From assembly GCF_009846885.1 (NCBI RefSeq), contig NZ_WUWM01000001.1, positions 248,001-312,000 on the forward strand: a DNA stretch of 64,000 nt, written 5' to 3'. A model generated the notes under the pieces. The model did no database searches, was not told where the DNA came from, and saw nothing but the letters and a program-made list of their open reading frames with translations. Both the position numbers and the translations under genes were made by a program. This DNA is from Paenibacillus puerhi. Its GTDB lineage: Bacteria; Bacillota; Bacilli; Paenibacillales; NBRC-103111. Below, piece after piece: positions 56,028-64,000 of the stretch (positions are counted from its first letter, which is position 1; every line of letters starts with the position of its first letter).

Positions 56028-57368
56028 TTAAGCCTCCGTACGCTTCGCTGCAGGGCTGACCTTCAACGCTTGCGAATACACCTCGATCATCTTCGCTGTC
56101 GTTTTGGCGACGGGAAACATGGAGGTTACCCATTTTTTCCCGCTCTGCACGTATTTGTGCGGATGCTCTTTATCGATATCGAGCGCTTTCTGCAGATGCT
56201 CCGCCAGTTGACTTCGAGACAATTTACGACTGCCGTCATGGTCGCCGAACCAGCTTTTCCAGGCATGTTCGTAATTGTCCGGCTTGACTACACCGAAAAA
56301 GCTCTTGCTCCCGACCGCGATTATCGGTCGTTCACATGCCATCGCCTCCAGCGCGATCCTCCCTGTGCCGATAATGCAATCGCTGACGGCATAGTACGAT
56401 TTCATATTCAGAACCTCTCCGACATAATGGATAAATGGCTTTTTCGCTCCCGCCTGTTTCAGTGAGGCGAGCTTGAACACATGCTCCTCCTGATGTCCTC
56501 CACCTGCGATGAGACATTGCAGGTCGGGATGCCCGCTCCGGCGCATCGCAGATACGGTATGAATGATCTCCGAGCAGATGTCCGCTTTCTCCCACGATAA
56601 TCGCCCGGCATACATTACGACCGGAGAGGCTGGGGGGATTCCCAGCTTCTGTCTCAGGTAAGCTCGATAAGCGGAGTTAACAGGGGAAAATTCCAGCGGA
56701 TCAATGCCGTTAGGGACAAGAAACGAATGATGACCGCCACGGCTCTGGAGCATAAGCTGGATGGAGGGGCTGACGCTGGTGAGTGTTGCTTCTTTAATGG
56801 AGTGAAGGAATTCGCGGTCGTAATAGGTGCCGTGCACCGTAAAAACCACAGGAACCCTCAATTCAGTTGCAGCTGCAAATGCGACACCACCGGAAGGAAT
56901 CTGGTGCGCATGCACAAGATCTATGCCTTGGGTTAAGATAATCGATTGAAGCATCTCTGTGTTCAAGCGTCGCTCGGGTAAATTTTCCTTGAAATTATCA
57001 AGGACAAAATCGATTTCGAAGCACGGGCAGCCAAGACCTAGAAAGCTGTCAAGCAGCTTTCCCTTTTTGCCGGCTGCCAAGACGGTGAAGCCTCTTTTCA
57101 TCAGCTCTCTGGTCAGCGTGAGGGTGTAGGTTTCCGTGCCTCCTATATTAAATTGATCGATGACCATAAGGATCCGGGGCAAGGAGGGGGGACTGCGCAC
57201 GTCGCTGGAAGCGGGGGACCCCGCAGGCAACGGTGGCTCGGCTATTGCCGAAAAGGGGAAAGGAACCGAGATAGATGGAGCTTTAGGTCTTTTAAAACGG
57301 CGGGGTACAGCTTTTCTTTTTTTCGGGTGCGCTGGCCGATTGGGGGAAACTCGTTTATTGTTCAACAT
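56028..57368 (-). CDS. Glycosyltransferase family 4 protein with basic N-terminal extension
   Basis: A 446-residue GT4 enzyme. The first 60 residues are basic and disordered-looking (NKRVSPNRPAHPKKRKAVPRRFKRPK), then the fold begins at LPRILMVIDQFNIGGTETYTLTLTREL. The donor half includes VVMYAGRLSWEKADICSEIIHTV and GTGRIALEAMACERPIIAVG (E-x7-E-type region). ATG 57368 is 7 bases after GGAGGTG. It is first in a minus-strand unit with cotS and cotSA, and resembles ytcC, the third gene of B. subtilis ytcABC, in size and setting. Confidence 0.83.
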   Translation of the reverse strand: MLNNKRVSPNRPAHPKKRKAVPRRFKRPKAPSISVPFPFSAIAEPPLPAGSPASSDVRSPPSLPRILMVIDQFNIGGTETYTLTLTRELMKRGFTVLAAGKKGKLLDSFLGLGCPCFEIDFVLDNFKENLPERRLNTEMLQSIILTQGIDLVHAHQIPSGGVAFAAATELRVPVVFTVHGTYYDREFLHSIKEATLTSVSPSIQLMLQSRGGHHSFLVPNGIDPLEFSPVNSAYRAYLRQKLGIPPASPVVMYAGRLSWEKADICSEIIHTVSAMRRSGHPDLQCLIAGGGHQEEHVFKLASLKQAGAKKPFIHYVGEVLNMKSYYAVSDCIIGTGRIALEAMACERPIIAVGSKSFFGVVKPDNYEHAWKSWFGDHDGSRKLSRSQLAEHLQKALDIDKEHPHKYVQSGKKWVTSMFPVAKTTAKMIEVYSQALKVSPAAKRTEA

Positions 57369-57548
57369 TTCTTCACCTCCAAATTCGGATATGCTGTACC
57401 TCTTCCTATGCATATGTCTTTGGAAATTCCGTTGATAGTGCACATGCGGATTTACCGCAAAATAATATGAAATGCGCCTTCGTCCCAGTATTTATAGAAG
57501 GATGTCGAATATAGTGGAGTACAACTCTAATTCTGGTGGTGGGCGCAC

Positions 57549-58127
57549 TTGAACAAGCAACAGTTCTCGCACGATGCCGTGTTAATCGGACGAGGCAAGC
57601 AAGGCGTGGTGTATCGAATTTCACCTGAACGGTGCATCAAAATATATAGGGATCGGGGCCATGCTCGTCAAGAACGAGAGGCTTATTTTCGCGCTCAGCA
57701 TTCCAAGCTGATCCCCAGGCTGTACGAGGCGGGGCCGGATTATTTGATTATGGAATATGTCCAGGGAGAAACCATGTATCGGCGCTTGAAACGGAAAAAA
57801 GTGATGACTCGGCAGGAAGCGGGAATGCTCATCGGAGTGCTTCGCGAGATGAAACGGCTCGAATTCACGAGATGCGACATCGCTTTATTTCATATCCTGA
57901 TTCCCGAAGAGGGGGGGGCCAAAATTATTGATTTGGTCCATGCCTATGTGAAGACAAGCGATGTGCCCCGATACTTGTTCAAAGAGCTCGAACGACTCCG
58001 GCAGTTGGACCGGTTCGTTGATTATGTGAAAGAGATGGATCCTGAGCTGCTCAGAGATTGGCACAATTATTTTTTGAAGAGGAGCGAACGGTATGGGCGT
58101 CTCGGGATCGTTCAGTCTGAACGATGA
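57549..58127 (+). CDS. Divergent protein-kinase-like protein
   Basis: A 192-residue kinase-fold protein. A Gly-rich loop (GRGKQGVVYRI, about 14-24) and K31 (CIKIYRD) are present, and RCDIALFHI (about 108-116) keeps the catalytic-loop aspartate D110, but the usual Asn is H115. DFG is replaced by DLV (D128), so metal binding may be altered. TTG start with no good Shine-Dalgarno. It overlaps the next gene by 35 bases and is divergent from the GT4 gene. It could be a weak or inactive kinase. The exact family is not certain. Confidence 0.65.
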   Translation: MNKQQFSHDAVLIGRGKQGVVYRISPERCIKIYRDRGHARQEREAYFRAQHSKLIPRLYEAGPDYLIMEYVQGETMYRRLKRKKVMTRQEAGMLIGVLREMKRLEFTRCDIALFHILIPEEGGAKIIDLVHAYVKTSDVPRYLFKELERLRQLDRFVDYVKEMDPELLRDWHNYFLKRSERYGRLGIVQSER

Positions 58128-59103
58128 GTTCATTTTGGACTTTATTTGTCAACGTTTTCGTTTGGGCAGCATCCGACATATCGACGGCCCCATCGGGGGG
58201 GCCTATAACGTAAATATCAAATTGCAAACGAGTGAAGGAGAGTTCGTCGTTCGTGTATTAAATAGCTCCAATACGGCCGAGCATTTGAGATGTCTTCATA
58301 AGGTGCTTATCGCTGCCCGGGAAGCGGGAGTGCCTGTAGTGCTTCCGCTGCTCTCCATAGAAGGCGACTCTTTTATTCTTTGTATGGGGAAGCTGATTCA
58401 GGTTACGCGTTTTGTGGAAATGGGACTGTTTCAAAACAGGCAAGGCCAGGTATTGGCCAGCGGGCGCAAGCTTCGGGAATTTCATGATGCCCTGCAGACG
58501 ATGCCGGTCGCTCCGAAGCCGGAATGGTCCTTCAACCGCGGAAATGATTATTTCACGAACGCGCTGAGCACGCTGGAGACGGTATCGGGCATCCCGGAGC
58601 ATCAGCTCGCCGATGCCCGGCAGCTCAGCGAGAAGATCTTGCAGCTTATCGCTTCCGCAGAAGCGGGGCTTGAGCGTTCTATCCTTCACGGAGACTGGCA
58701 CTTCTGGAATCAAGGCTATGCCGATGACGAGGTTGTGTGTGTGCTGGATTTTGATTTCGTCGAGCAGGGCTATCGTATTCATGATGTCGCCTATGCCTTG
58801 TGGGTTATCTATATGCTGCTTCCTGCATATGCCAGATCGTTCGACGAGGACTTCCTTAAGGGATATGGTCCGTTAACCGATGCGGAAGCGAATATATTGC
58901 CGGTCGCAGTAGCCAAAACCGCATTGTTTTTCTTATGTCATGCCGCGTATTCCGACAATCCGCGGGATAAATGGCGCAGACACTATAGGAAGCAGATGCC
59001 GTTGATCCGCTGGCTTCTGGACGACGGCGGCCAGCGGCTGCATGACTTAACGAGCGGGAAGCAGGGAGCTGCCAGGAACGGGGACGAGGAGGATGCCGGA
59101 TAG
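58093..59103 (+). CDS. Phosphotransferase (APH/CotS-like) family protein
   Basis: A 336-residue protein of the aminoglycoside-phosphotransferase-like fold. The catalytic Brenner motif is ILHGDWHFWNQGY (about 198-210) and the metal aspartate lies in CVLDFDFVEQGYRIHDVAYAL. These enzymes phosphorylate small molecules; CotS, YutH and similar spore proteins share the fold. The ATG is 8 bases after GAGGAG. It overlaps the kinase-like gene, which suggests a two-protein unit. Substrate unknown. Confidence 0.8.
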   Translation: MGVSGSFSLNDEFILDFICQRFRLGSIRHIDGPIGGAYNVNIKLQTSEGEFVVRVLNSSNTAEHLRCLHKVLIAAREAGVPVVLPLLSIEGDSFILCMGKLIQVTRFVEMGLFQNRQGQVLASGRKLREFHDALQTMPVAPKPEWSFNRGNDYFTNALSTLETVSGIPEHQLADARQLSEKILQLIASAEAGLERSILHGDWHFWNQGYADDEVVCVLDFDFVEQGYRIHDVAYALWVIYMLLPAYARSFDEDFLKGYGPLTDAEANILPVAVAKTALFFLCHAAYSDNPRDKWRRHYRKQMPLIRWLLDDGGQRLHDLTSGKQGAARNGDEEDAG

Positions 59104-59231
59104 CAGTTCTGCCAGGAGAACTCCCCTGCGGCATGCGCATACAGATGCGGAGGCGGGCCCGGCAAGCGCACAAATCGTTAAATCCCCGCGGGCCGCGCAG
59201 GGGCAACATTTAGATTCCTCTGTGTGTTATG

Positions 59232-59240
59232 TGCTACAAT
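59232..59240 (+). promoter_or_regulatory. Extended -10 promoter of rarA
   Basis: TGCTACAAT (TGn plus TACAAT) about 36 bases before the GTG. No strong -35. Confidence 0.45.
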
Positions 59241-59275
59241 ACAACTAGATTACATGATGAAGAAGGTAGATACAC

Positions 59276-60541
59276 GTGGACTTATTCGATTATAATCAGC
59301 AGTCCTCTGCGGAAGAGTACATGCCGCTTGCCGAGCGGATGAGACCGCGGAATCTGGACGAATATATCGGTCAAACCCATCTGGTCGGCAAAGGCAAGAC
59401 ACTGCGCCATCTGATCGAGGCGGACAAGGTGCCCTCGATGATCCTGCAGGGGCCGCCGTCGAGCGGCAAGACGACGCTTGCCACGATCATCAGCCATCTC
59501 AGCGACGCTGAATTCATCAAGCTGAACGCCGTATCGCTGTCGATCGCGCTGCTCCGCGACACGTTCGAGAAGGCGAAGGATATGAAGAAGCTGTACAACA
59601 AGCGTACCCTCGTATTTATCGATGAGATACACGCGATGAAGAGCAACATCCAGGAGTCGCTGCTGCCCGTCGTCGAGAACGGTACGATCACCCTGATCGG
59701 CTGTACAACGGAGAGCATCCAGCACGATATCATCCCTCCGCTTGTATCGCGCTGCCGGGTATTTCAGCTGCAGCCGCTCACCGATCAGGAGATCCGGTCG
59801 GCCTTGCTGCAGGCGCTTTCGGATACGGAACGCGGGCTTGGCAAGCTGAAGGTGACGATTGCTCCGGATGCGCTGGCCTATCTCGCGGATATATGCAACG
59901 GGGACTTGCGAAACGCGCTCAACGCGCTGGAGGCTGCCGTCTTCTCGACATTCGATTCGGACGTCGTCGAGCTTCCGGCCGTTCAAGAGGCCTACGCGAC
60001 AAGAATTAATACGATCAGCACGAACGATATGTACAACCTGACCTCGGCGCTATGCAAAAGCATGCGGGGCGGCCACACCGACGGGGCGCTGTACTGGCTG
60101 GCCCGTTTGCTGGACAGCGGGGTCGATCCGATGTACATCGTGCGCCGCGTCATCGTCCATAGCTGCGAGGATGTGGGGATGGCGAACCCGAATGCTCTTC
60201 AAGTGGCGGTGGCGGCGAAGGAAGCGATCCAGTTCGTCGGCATGCCGGAGGGGAGATTGCCGCTGGCCCAAGCCGTTGTGTATGTGTGCGAAAGTCCGAA
60301 GTCCAACAGCGTATATAAAGGAATCAACGCCGCATTGCAAACGGTCCGCGATCATCGGGCCTACGAGGTGCCTGCGCAGATAAGAGACGGCACCAAAACC
60401 TATGTCAATCCGATCGACAATCCGGGCGCCGTCATTCAGTATCTGCCGAATGAGCTGAAGCATACGAGGTTCTACATCCCTCAGAATGCCGGAGTCGAGG
60501 GGAAAATATTTACGAAGTATCATGATAAGCGTTCCAAATAA
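59276..60541 (+). CDS. rarA: Replication-associated recombination protein RarA (MgsA/YrvN)
   Basis: A 421-residue clamp-loader-like AAA+ ATPase that acts at stalled replication forks. Walker A is GPPSSGKTT (59-67), Walker B is LVFIDEIHAM, the arginine-finger-type motif is TESIQHDIIPPLVSRCR, and the C-terminal domain PLAERMRPRNLDEYIGQ through NPIDNPGAVIQYLPNELKHTRFYIPQNAG matches the family. GTG 59276 gives MDLFDYNQ. In B. subtilis it (yrvN) lies directly after tcdA (yrvM); here the island separates them. Confidence 0.95.
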   Translation: MDLFDYNQQSSAEEYMPLAERMRPRNLDEYIGQTHLVGKGKTLRHLIEADKVPSMILQGPPSSGKTTLATIISHLSDAEFIKLNAVSLSIALLRDTFEKAKDMKKLYNKRTLVFIDEIHAMKSNIQESLLPVVENGTITLIGCTTESIQHDIIPPLVSRCRVFQLQPLTDQEIRSALLQALSDTERGLGKLKVTIAPDALAYLADICNGDLRNALNALEAAVFSTFDSDVVELPAVQEAYATRINTISTNDMYNLTSALCKSMRGGHTDGALYWLARLLDSGVDPMYIVRRVIVHSCEDVGMANPNALQVAVAAKEAIQFVGMPEGRLPLAQAVVYVCESPKSNSVYKGINAALQTVRDHRAYEVPAQIRDGTKTYVNPIDNPGAVIQYLPNELKHTRFYIPQNAGVEGKIFTKYHDKRSK

Positions 60542-60568
60542 GCCGAAGACGGAGTGTGACTGGAGCTC

Positions 60569-61090
60569 ATGTATCTCATGGGGAAGCGAATGAAACAGTT
60601 AAAACGAATGAAGCCGCTGCTGGCGCTTGTGCTGCTTGCATCCATCGCAACGGCATGTGCGCCGAAGCCGGAAGCCGCCACCTCGCATGCCGGACATGAG
60701 CAGCATCAGGGCAGCGGCGACATCCAGGAAACGACGGCTTCCGCTACCGTACTGCCGAAGTTTCTGGACAAGCAGTCGGAAGAGATCCGTCTGGTATACC
60801 AAGCGGCCGGTCAGGCAACGGAAATCCTCAAGTGGATGCCCTGCTACTGCGGCTGCGGGGATAGTGTCGGTCATCAGAGCAATATGAATTGCTTCATCCA
60901 GGAGGTTAAGCCGGGCGGCTCGGTCGTGTGGGATGACCATGGCACGCGGTGCGGCGTCTGCCTCCAAATCGCGGTGAAGTCGATCAAGCTGACACAGGAC
61001 GGCAAGTCGCTCCGTGAAATACGTCAGACGATCGATCAGACGTACAAGCAGGGCTACGCCAAGCCAACCCCAACCCCTATGCCGACATAG
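60569..61090 (+). CDS. PCYCGC motif-containing lipoprotein
   Basis: About 173 residues. A signal segment and lipobox (ALVLLASIATAC, lipid cysteine at C30) precede a His-containing linker and the PCYCGCG motif at about 91-97, plus CGVC further on. Cysteine-rich PCYCGC proteins of Bacillales are of unknown function, possibly metal or redox related. The start is unclear: ATG 60569, 60581 and 60590 are all possible, giving the same mature protein. It follows rarA. Confidence 0.82.
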   Translation: MYLMGKRMKQLKRMKPLLALVLLASIATACAPKPEAATSHAGHEQHQGSGDIQETTASATVLPKFLDKQSEEIRLVYQAAGQATEILKWMPCYCGCGDSVGHQSNMNCFIQEVKPGGSVVWDDHGTRCGVCLQIAVKSIKLTQDGKSLREIRQTIDQTYKQGYAKPTPTPMPT

Positions 61091-61125
61091 GGATGAGAGC
61101 CGCAGGTACAAGAGGATTTTGGGCA

Positions 61126-61180
61126 TTGCACAAAGGGCGCGGGCTGAAGGCCAGCGTCTCTTTGTGCTGTTCTTTTCTGT
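61126..61180 (+). terminator. Terminator after the lipoprotein gene
   Basis: TGCACAAAG / CTTTGTGC enclosing GGCC-type stems, followed by TGTTCTTTTCT. Confidence 0.65.
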
Positions 61181-61328
61181 CAACGTGAATGACGCTCTTC
61201 GTGGCTGTAGCTTCACCGATTACCGTTCTAGGCCAAACTCCGGATGTATAAGGTATTAATAGAATCTTAATATCGGAGGTCCGGACCGGACTTCCAGACA
61301 TCCAGGGTGAGGAAGGTGGGTATGGGGC

Positions 61329-62693
61329 TTGAACGGCGATCCGTTATCCTTCTGGGTATGCATCGTGTTGGTTGTCCTGTTGATTGGATTAAACGGGCTG
61401 CTCGCTGCCGCTGAGTATGCGCTTGCCAGGGCTTCTTCCGGCGAGGGAATGAAGGCCGTGACGGCGGAAGGCACACCATGGGCCCGCAAGCCGTTAAGGG
61501 GTGACGGGCAGCCGCACTTGGCTGGCGAGGCCCCGCGGCGCGGGCCGGAGCTGTATGCAGGAGCCATCAAGGCCGGCATCACCCTGGCGACGCTGGGTCT
61601 CGGATGGCTCGGGGCTTCCGGCTTGACGGTGCTGCTCGGGCCGTCGTTACGTCCGCTCGGGCTATCGGAGGAAGCAGCGCACGCCGTAGCCGCCGCAGCC
61701 GGGTTTGCGGCGCTGACGCTGCTGCAGCTGACGCTGGGCGAGCAGCTGCCGCGGGCTTACGCTCTACGCAGAAAGGAACGCATCGCCTGGCTGTTTGCCG
61801 GCCCCGCGATGTGGCTGGGGCGTTTGCTCTACCCGCTGTTGAAACTCTCCAACGCCGTGTCGAATGCGCTGCTGAGGCTGGCCGGGATTGAACCGGCGGA
61901 GGAGAGGGAGACGGCCCATACCGAGGATGAGATTCGCTCCCTGATGAAGGAAAGCAACCGGCGGGGATTTATCGCGAATACGGAGATGACGCTGGTTGAC
62001 AATATATTCGAGTTCGCGGAGACGAATGCCAGGGAGATTATGATACCGAGAACGGAAATGGTTTGCTTGTATGCGCAAAGATCTTATGAGGACAACAAGC
62101 TGCTGGCCATCAGCGAGATGCATACGCGTTACCCGCTATGCAAGCCGGATAAGGACAATATCATTGGGTTTGTGCACATCAAGGATCTGCTCAAGCTATC
62201 GGATGGAGAAGGCGATATGCAGGAGATTGTGCGTCCGATCCTGAAGGTGCCGGAATCGATGCAGATCAGTGCCTTGCTGAAGCTGATGCAGAAGAGAAAG
62301 ACCCAGATGGTGCTGCTCATCGATGAGTTCGGGGGTACGAGCGGGCTGGTTACTTTCGAAGACATCATCGAGGAGATCGTTGGCGAAATTCAGGATGAAT
62401 TTGACGAAGAACGCCCTCAGATCGAACGAAGAAATGAATGGGCTCATTCAATAGACGGCCGGCTGCTGATTGAAGAAGTCAATTCCTTCTTCGGTTTGTC
62501 GATTGAGACCGACGATTATGACACGATCGGGGGCTGGATCTATTCGCAGGTGGAGATGCCTCCCGCCAGTCAGCAGCAGGTGAGGTGGGGAGAGGAGTGG
62601 ACCTTCACGATTGAGGAGATCGATCATCTGCGGATAACAAGGATCATCATTGCCCGGTCCATGCCCGGCGTAAACAGGGAGTCGTCGCGGTAG
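61329..62693 (+). CDS. Hemolysin-like CNNM/CBS transporter-associated protein
   Basis: A 454-residue protein of the HlyC/CorC-type family: an N-terminal CNNM membrane domain (about 1-190, with three or four segments and TLGLGWLGASGL), two CBS domains (about 220-345, REIMIPRTEMVCLY and VLLIDEFGGTSGLVTFEDIIEEIVGEIQDE) and a C-terminal CorC/HlyC domain. Relatives act in Mg2+ or Co2+ homeostasis. The N-terminal cytoplasmic loop (about 36-75) is Gly/Pro/Arg-rich and unlike typical members. The TTG start is a best guess and lacks a clear Shine-Dalgarno. Confidence 0.85.
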   Translation: MNGDPLSFWVCIVLVVLLIGLNGLLAAAEYALARASSGEGMKAVTAEGTPWARKPLRGDGQPHLAGEAPRRGPELYAGAIKAGITLATLGLGWLGASGLTVLLGPSLRPLGLSEEAAHAVAAAAGFAALTLLQLTLGEQLPRAYALRRKERIAWLFAGPAMWLGRLLYPLLKLSNAVSNALLRLAGIEPAEERETAHTEDEIRSLMKESNRRGFIANTEMTLVDNIFEFAETNAREIMIPRTEMVCLYAQRSYEDNKLLAISEMHTRYPLCKPDKDNIIGFVHIKDLLKLSDGEGDMQEIVRPILKVPESMQISALLKLMQKRKTQMVLLIDEFGGTSGLVTFEDIIEEIVGEIQDEFDEERPQIERRNEWAHSIDGRLLIEEVNSFFGLSIETDDYDTIGGWIYSQVEMPPASQQQVRWGEEWTFTIEEIDHLRITRIIIARSMPGVNRESSR

Positions 62694-62786
62694 GCGAGGC
62701 GCTATCCCCCTGCCCAGTAACGAAATTGCCCGAGACATGGTATACTTGCTCTAACATTCGTATGAGAGCAGGGAGTTGGGTAAGAA

Positions 62787-64000
62787 TTGTCCCGTTTATT
62801 CAAAGGTTTCAAGCTGACGCCTCCGCGCGTCTTCGCGATCGGTTTTGCGTTAATTATCGCGGCAGGCACCCTGCTGCTGTCACTTCCGGCTGCAGCACAG
62901 AGCGGCAAGCATACGCCATTCATCGATGCGCTATTCACGGCGACGTCCGCCACCTGCGTGACCGGGCTTGTCATCGCGGATACCGGCACCTATTATACAA
63001 CGTTCGGACAACTGGTGATTCTGGGACTGATCCAGCTGGGCGGACTGGGCTTCATGACGACGGTGACCTGGTTTGCCATAGCGCTTCGCAAGCGCATCTC
63101 GCTGCGCGACCGGATCATTCTCAAGGAATCGCTGAACTTGTCGGGTATCGAAGGAGTTGTGCGCCTGATCTTGAAGGTATTGCTCTACTCGGCGACGATC
63201 GAGGGCGTAGCTGCCCTATACTTTACGTATCGCTGGTCCTTCGAGATGCCTCTGCCCCAAGCCGCTTACTATGGCGTTTTCCATGCGATCTCCATATTTA
63301 ATAACGCGGGCTTCGAGCTACTGGGCGGATATAGGAGTTTGACGCCTTATGTGGATGACTGGGGGATCAACATGATCTCCATGCTGCTGATCTTGCTGGG
63401 CAGCATAGGGTTTATCGTGCTTGCCGAGCTGGTGGATTACCGCCGTTCCCGGAAGCTTTCCCTGCACAGTAAAGTGGTGCTGTCGGCAACGGCCGTGCTG
63501 ACGCTGGTCGCGGCGCTGCTCATTTTTATTTTTGAATTTACCAATTCCAGATCGCTTGGTCAGCTCGGTTGGGACGGCAAGCTGCTCGCTTCGTTGTTCC
63601 AATCCATCAGTCTCCGCTCGGCGGGCGTTAACACGCTGGATATTAGCCAGCTTCGTTCGGCCACCCTGTTTCTGATGATCATCATGATGTTTATCGGTGC
63701 CGCCCCCAACTCGACCGGCGGCGGAATCAAGCTGACGACCTTCGTTATTCTGGTCGGGGCTTTGCTCGCGATGATCAGGGGCAAAGAGGATGTCGTGCTG
63801 TTTCGCCATCGCATCGCCAAAAGCGATATTTACAAGGCGACTACCTTTTGCTTCATCGGCTTGTTTTGCGTCGTAGCCTCGACGATGGCGCTCTCCACGG
63901 TGCAGCAGCAGGATTTTATCATTATTCTCTTCGAAGCGGTGTCCGCCTTCGGGACCGTGGGGCTTAGCGGAGGCCTAACCTCGGAGCTGGGGACCGCTGG
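62787..64000 (+). CDS. ktrB: Potassium uptake protein KtrB/TrkH family (partial at 3' end)
   Basis: At least 404 residues run to the window edge. The four-fold pore pattern is visible: filter regions near ATSATCVTGL (about 55-64), FHAISIFNNAGFEL (about 167-180), FQSISLRSAGVNT (about 272) and FEAVSAFGTVGLSGG (about 384). GAAPNSTGGGIKLTTF precedes the last repeat. It is the ion-conducting subunit of a K+ (Na+-linked) uptake system and needs a KtrA/TrkA partner, which is not in the window. TTG 62787 is preceded by GGGAG at about 11 bases. No c-di-AMP or other riboswitch is seen in the 93-base gap before it. Confidence 0.92.
   Translation, partial: MSRLFKGFKLTPPRVFAIGFALIIAAGTLLLSLPAAAQSGKHTPFIDALFTATSATCVTGLVIADTGTYYTTFGQLVILGLIQLGGLGFMTTVTWFAIALRKRISLRDRIILKESLNLSGIEGVVRLILKVLLYSATIEGVAALYFTYRWSFEMPLPQAAYYGVFHAISIFNNAGFELLGGYRSLTPYVDDWGINMISMLLILLGSIGFIVLAELVDYRRSRKLSLHSKVVLSATAVLTLVAALLIFIFEFTNSRSLGQLGWDGKLLASLFQSISLRSAGVNTLDISQLRSATLFLMIIMMFIGAAPNSTGGGIKLTTFVILVGALLAMIRGKEDVVLFRHRIAKSDIYKATTFCFIGLFCVVASTMALSTVQQQDFIIILFEAVSAFGTVGLSGGLTSELGTA

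Noticed and set aside
62726-63301. A 191-codon plus-strand frame at the KtrB start
   Set aside because: It overlaps KtrB in another frame and has no recognisable sequence; the KtrB frame shows all four pore motifs.

Overview
The window is a piece of a Firmicutes chromosome, most likely Paenibacillus or a close relative. The gene order from spoIVFB to rarA follows the Bacillus subtilis order closely (rplU-prp-rpmA-spo0B-obg, pheB, pheA, safA, bofC, ruvAB, queA-tgt-yajC, spoVB, comN, secD/F, recJ-apt-relA-dtd, hisS-aspS, tcdA, rarA). Codons are GC-rich, TTG and GTG starts are frequent, secD and secF are separate genes, and sporulation genes are interleaved throughout. No rRNA or tRNA gene was seen.

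Region by region. (1) 1-4.8 kb: the end of spoIVFB, RNase G, the L21/L27 operon with the Prp protease that trims L27, the phosphorelay protein Spo0B and the GTPase Obg. (2) 4.9-9.8 kb: a thiamine-binding protein and a Nudix hydrolase on the minus strand, then pheB-hom-thrB-pheA for threonine and phenylalanine synthesis. (3) 9.8-10.2 kb: a leader with a two-repeat type I-C CRISPR array and no cas genes. (4) 10.4-17.1 kb: a tightly coupled six-gene operon (KASIII-like enzyme, ATP-grasp ligase, NAD-dependent reductase/epimerase, metallo-beta-lactamase-fold hydrolase, adenylate-forming enzyme, GNAT-like acyltransferase). It looks like a compact pathway for an unknown, probably fatty-acid-derived product and is the best candidate here for an undescribed system. 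(5) 17.2-30 kb: a SafA-like LysM coat protein with 24 tandem 15-residue repeats, signal peptidase I, BofC, RuvABC, a large SpoIID/LytB protein, the queuosine genes queA-tgt, YajC and two small membrane proteins. (6) 30-45 kb: SpoVB, ComN with a long acidic N-terminal extension, SecD, SecF, a divergent cation-diffusion protein, RecJ, Apt, an unknown Arg/Lys/Cys-rich protein, RelA, Dtd, a hidden 58-residue ORF and a membrane-anchored flavoprotein. (7) 45.2-49.6 kb: a T-box leader and hisS-aspS-tcdA.

(8) 49.7-59.1 kb: an island of spore-coat polysaccharide genes between tcdA and rarA, which are neighbours in B. subtilis. It holds a decayed nucleotidyltransferase fragment coupled to a UDP-glucose dehydrogenase, a sugar-nucleotide epimerase, a protein with a poly-Glu/Asp tail, CotSA- and CotS-type proteins, a second glycosyltransferase and two kinase-fold proteins. 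It resembles the B. subtilis ytcABC/cotS/cotSA locus moved to a new place. (9) 59.3-64 kb: RarA, a PCYCGC lipoprotein, a CNNM/CBS membrane protein and the start of a KtrB/TrkH potassium channel subunit that runs off the end.

Functions are assigned by reading motifs and comparing gene order from memory; no database search was run. Promoters and terminators are calls by eye. Start codons were chosen from Shine-Dalgarno spacing and expected family N-termini, and doubtful ones are flagged.
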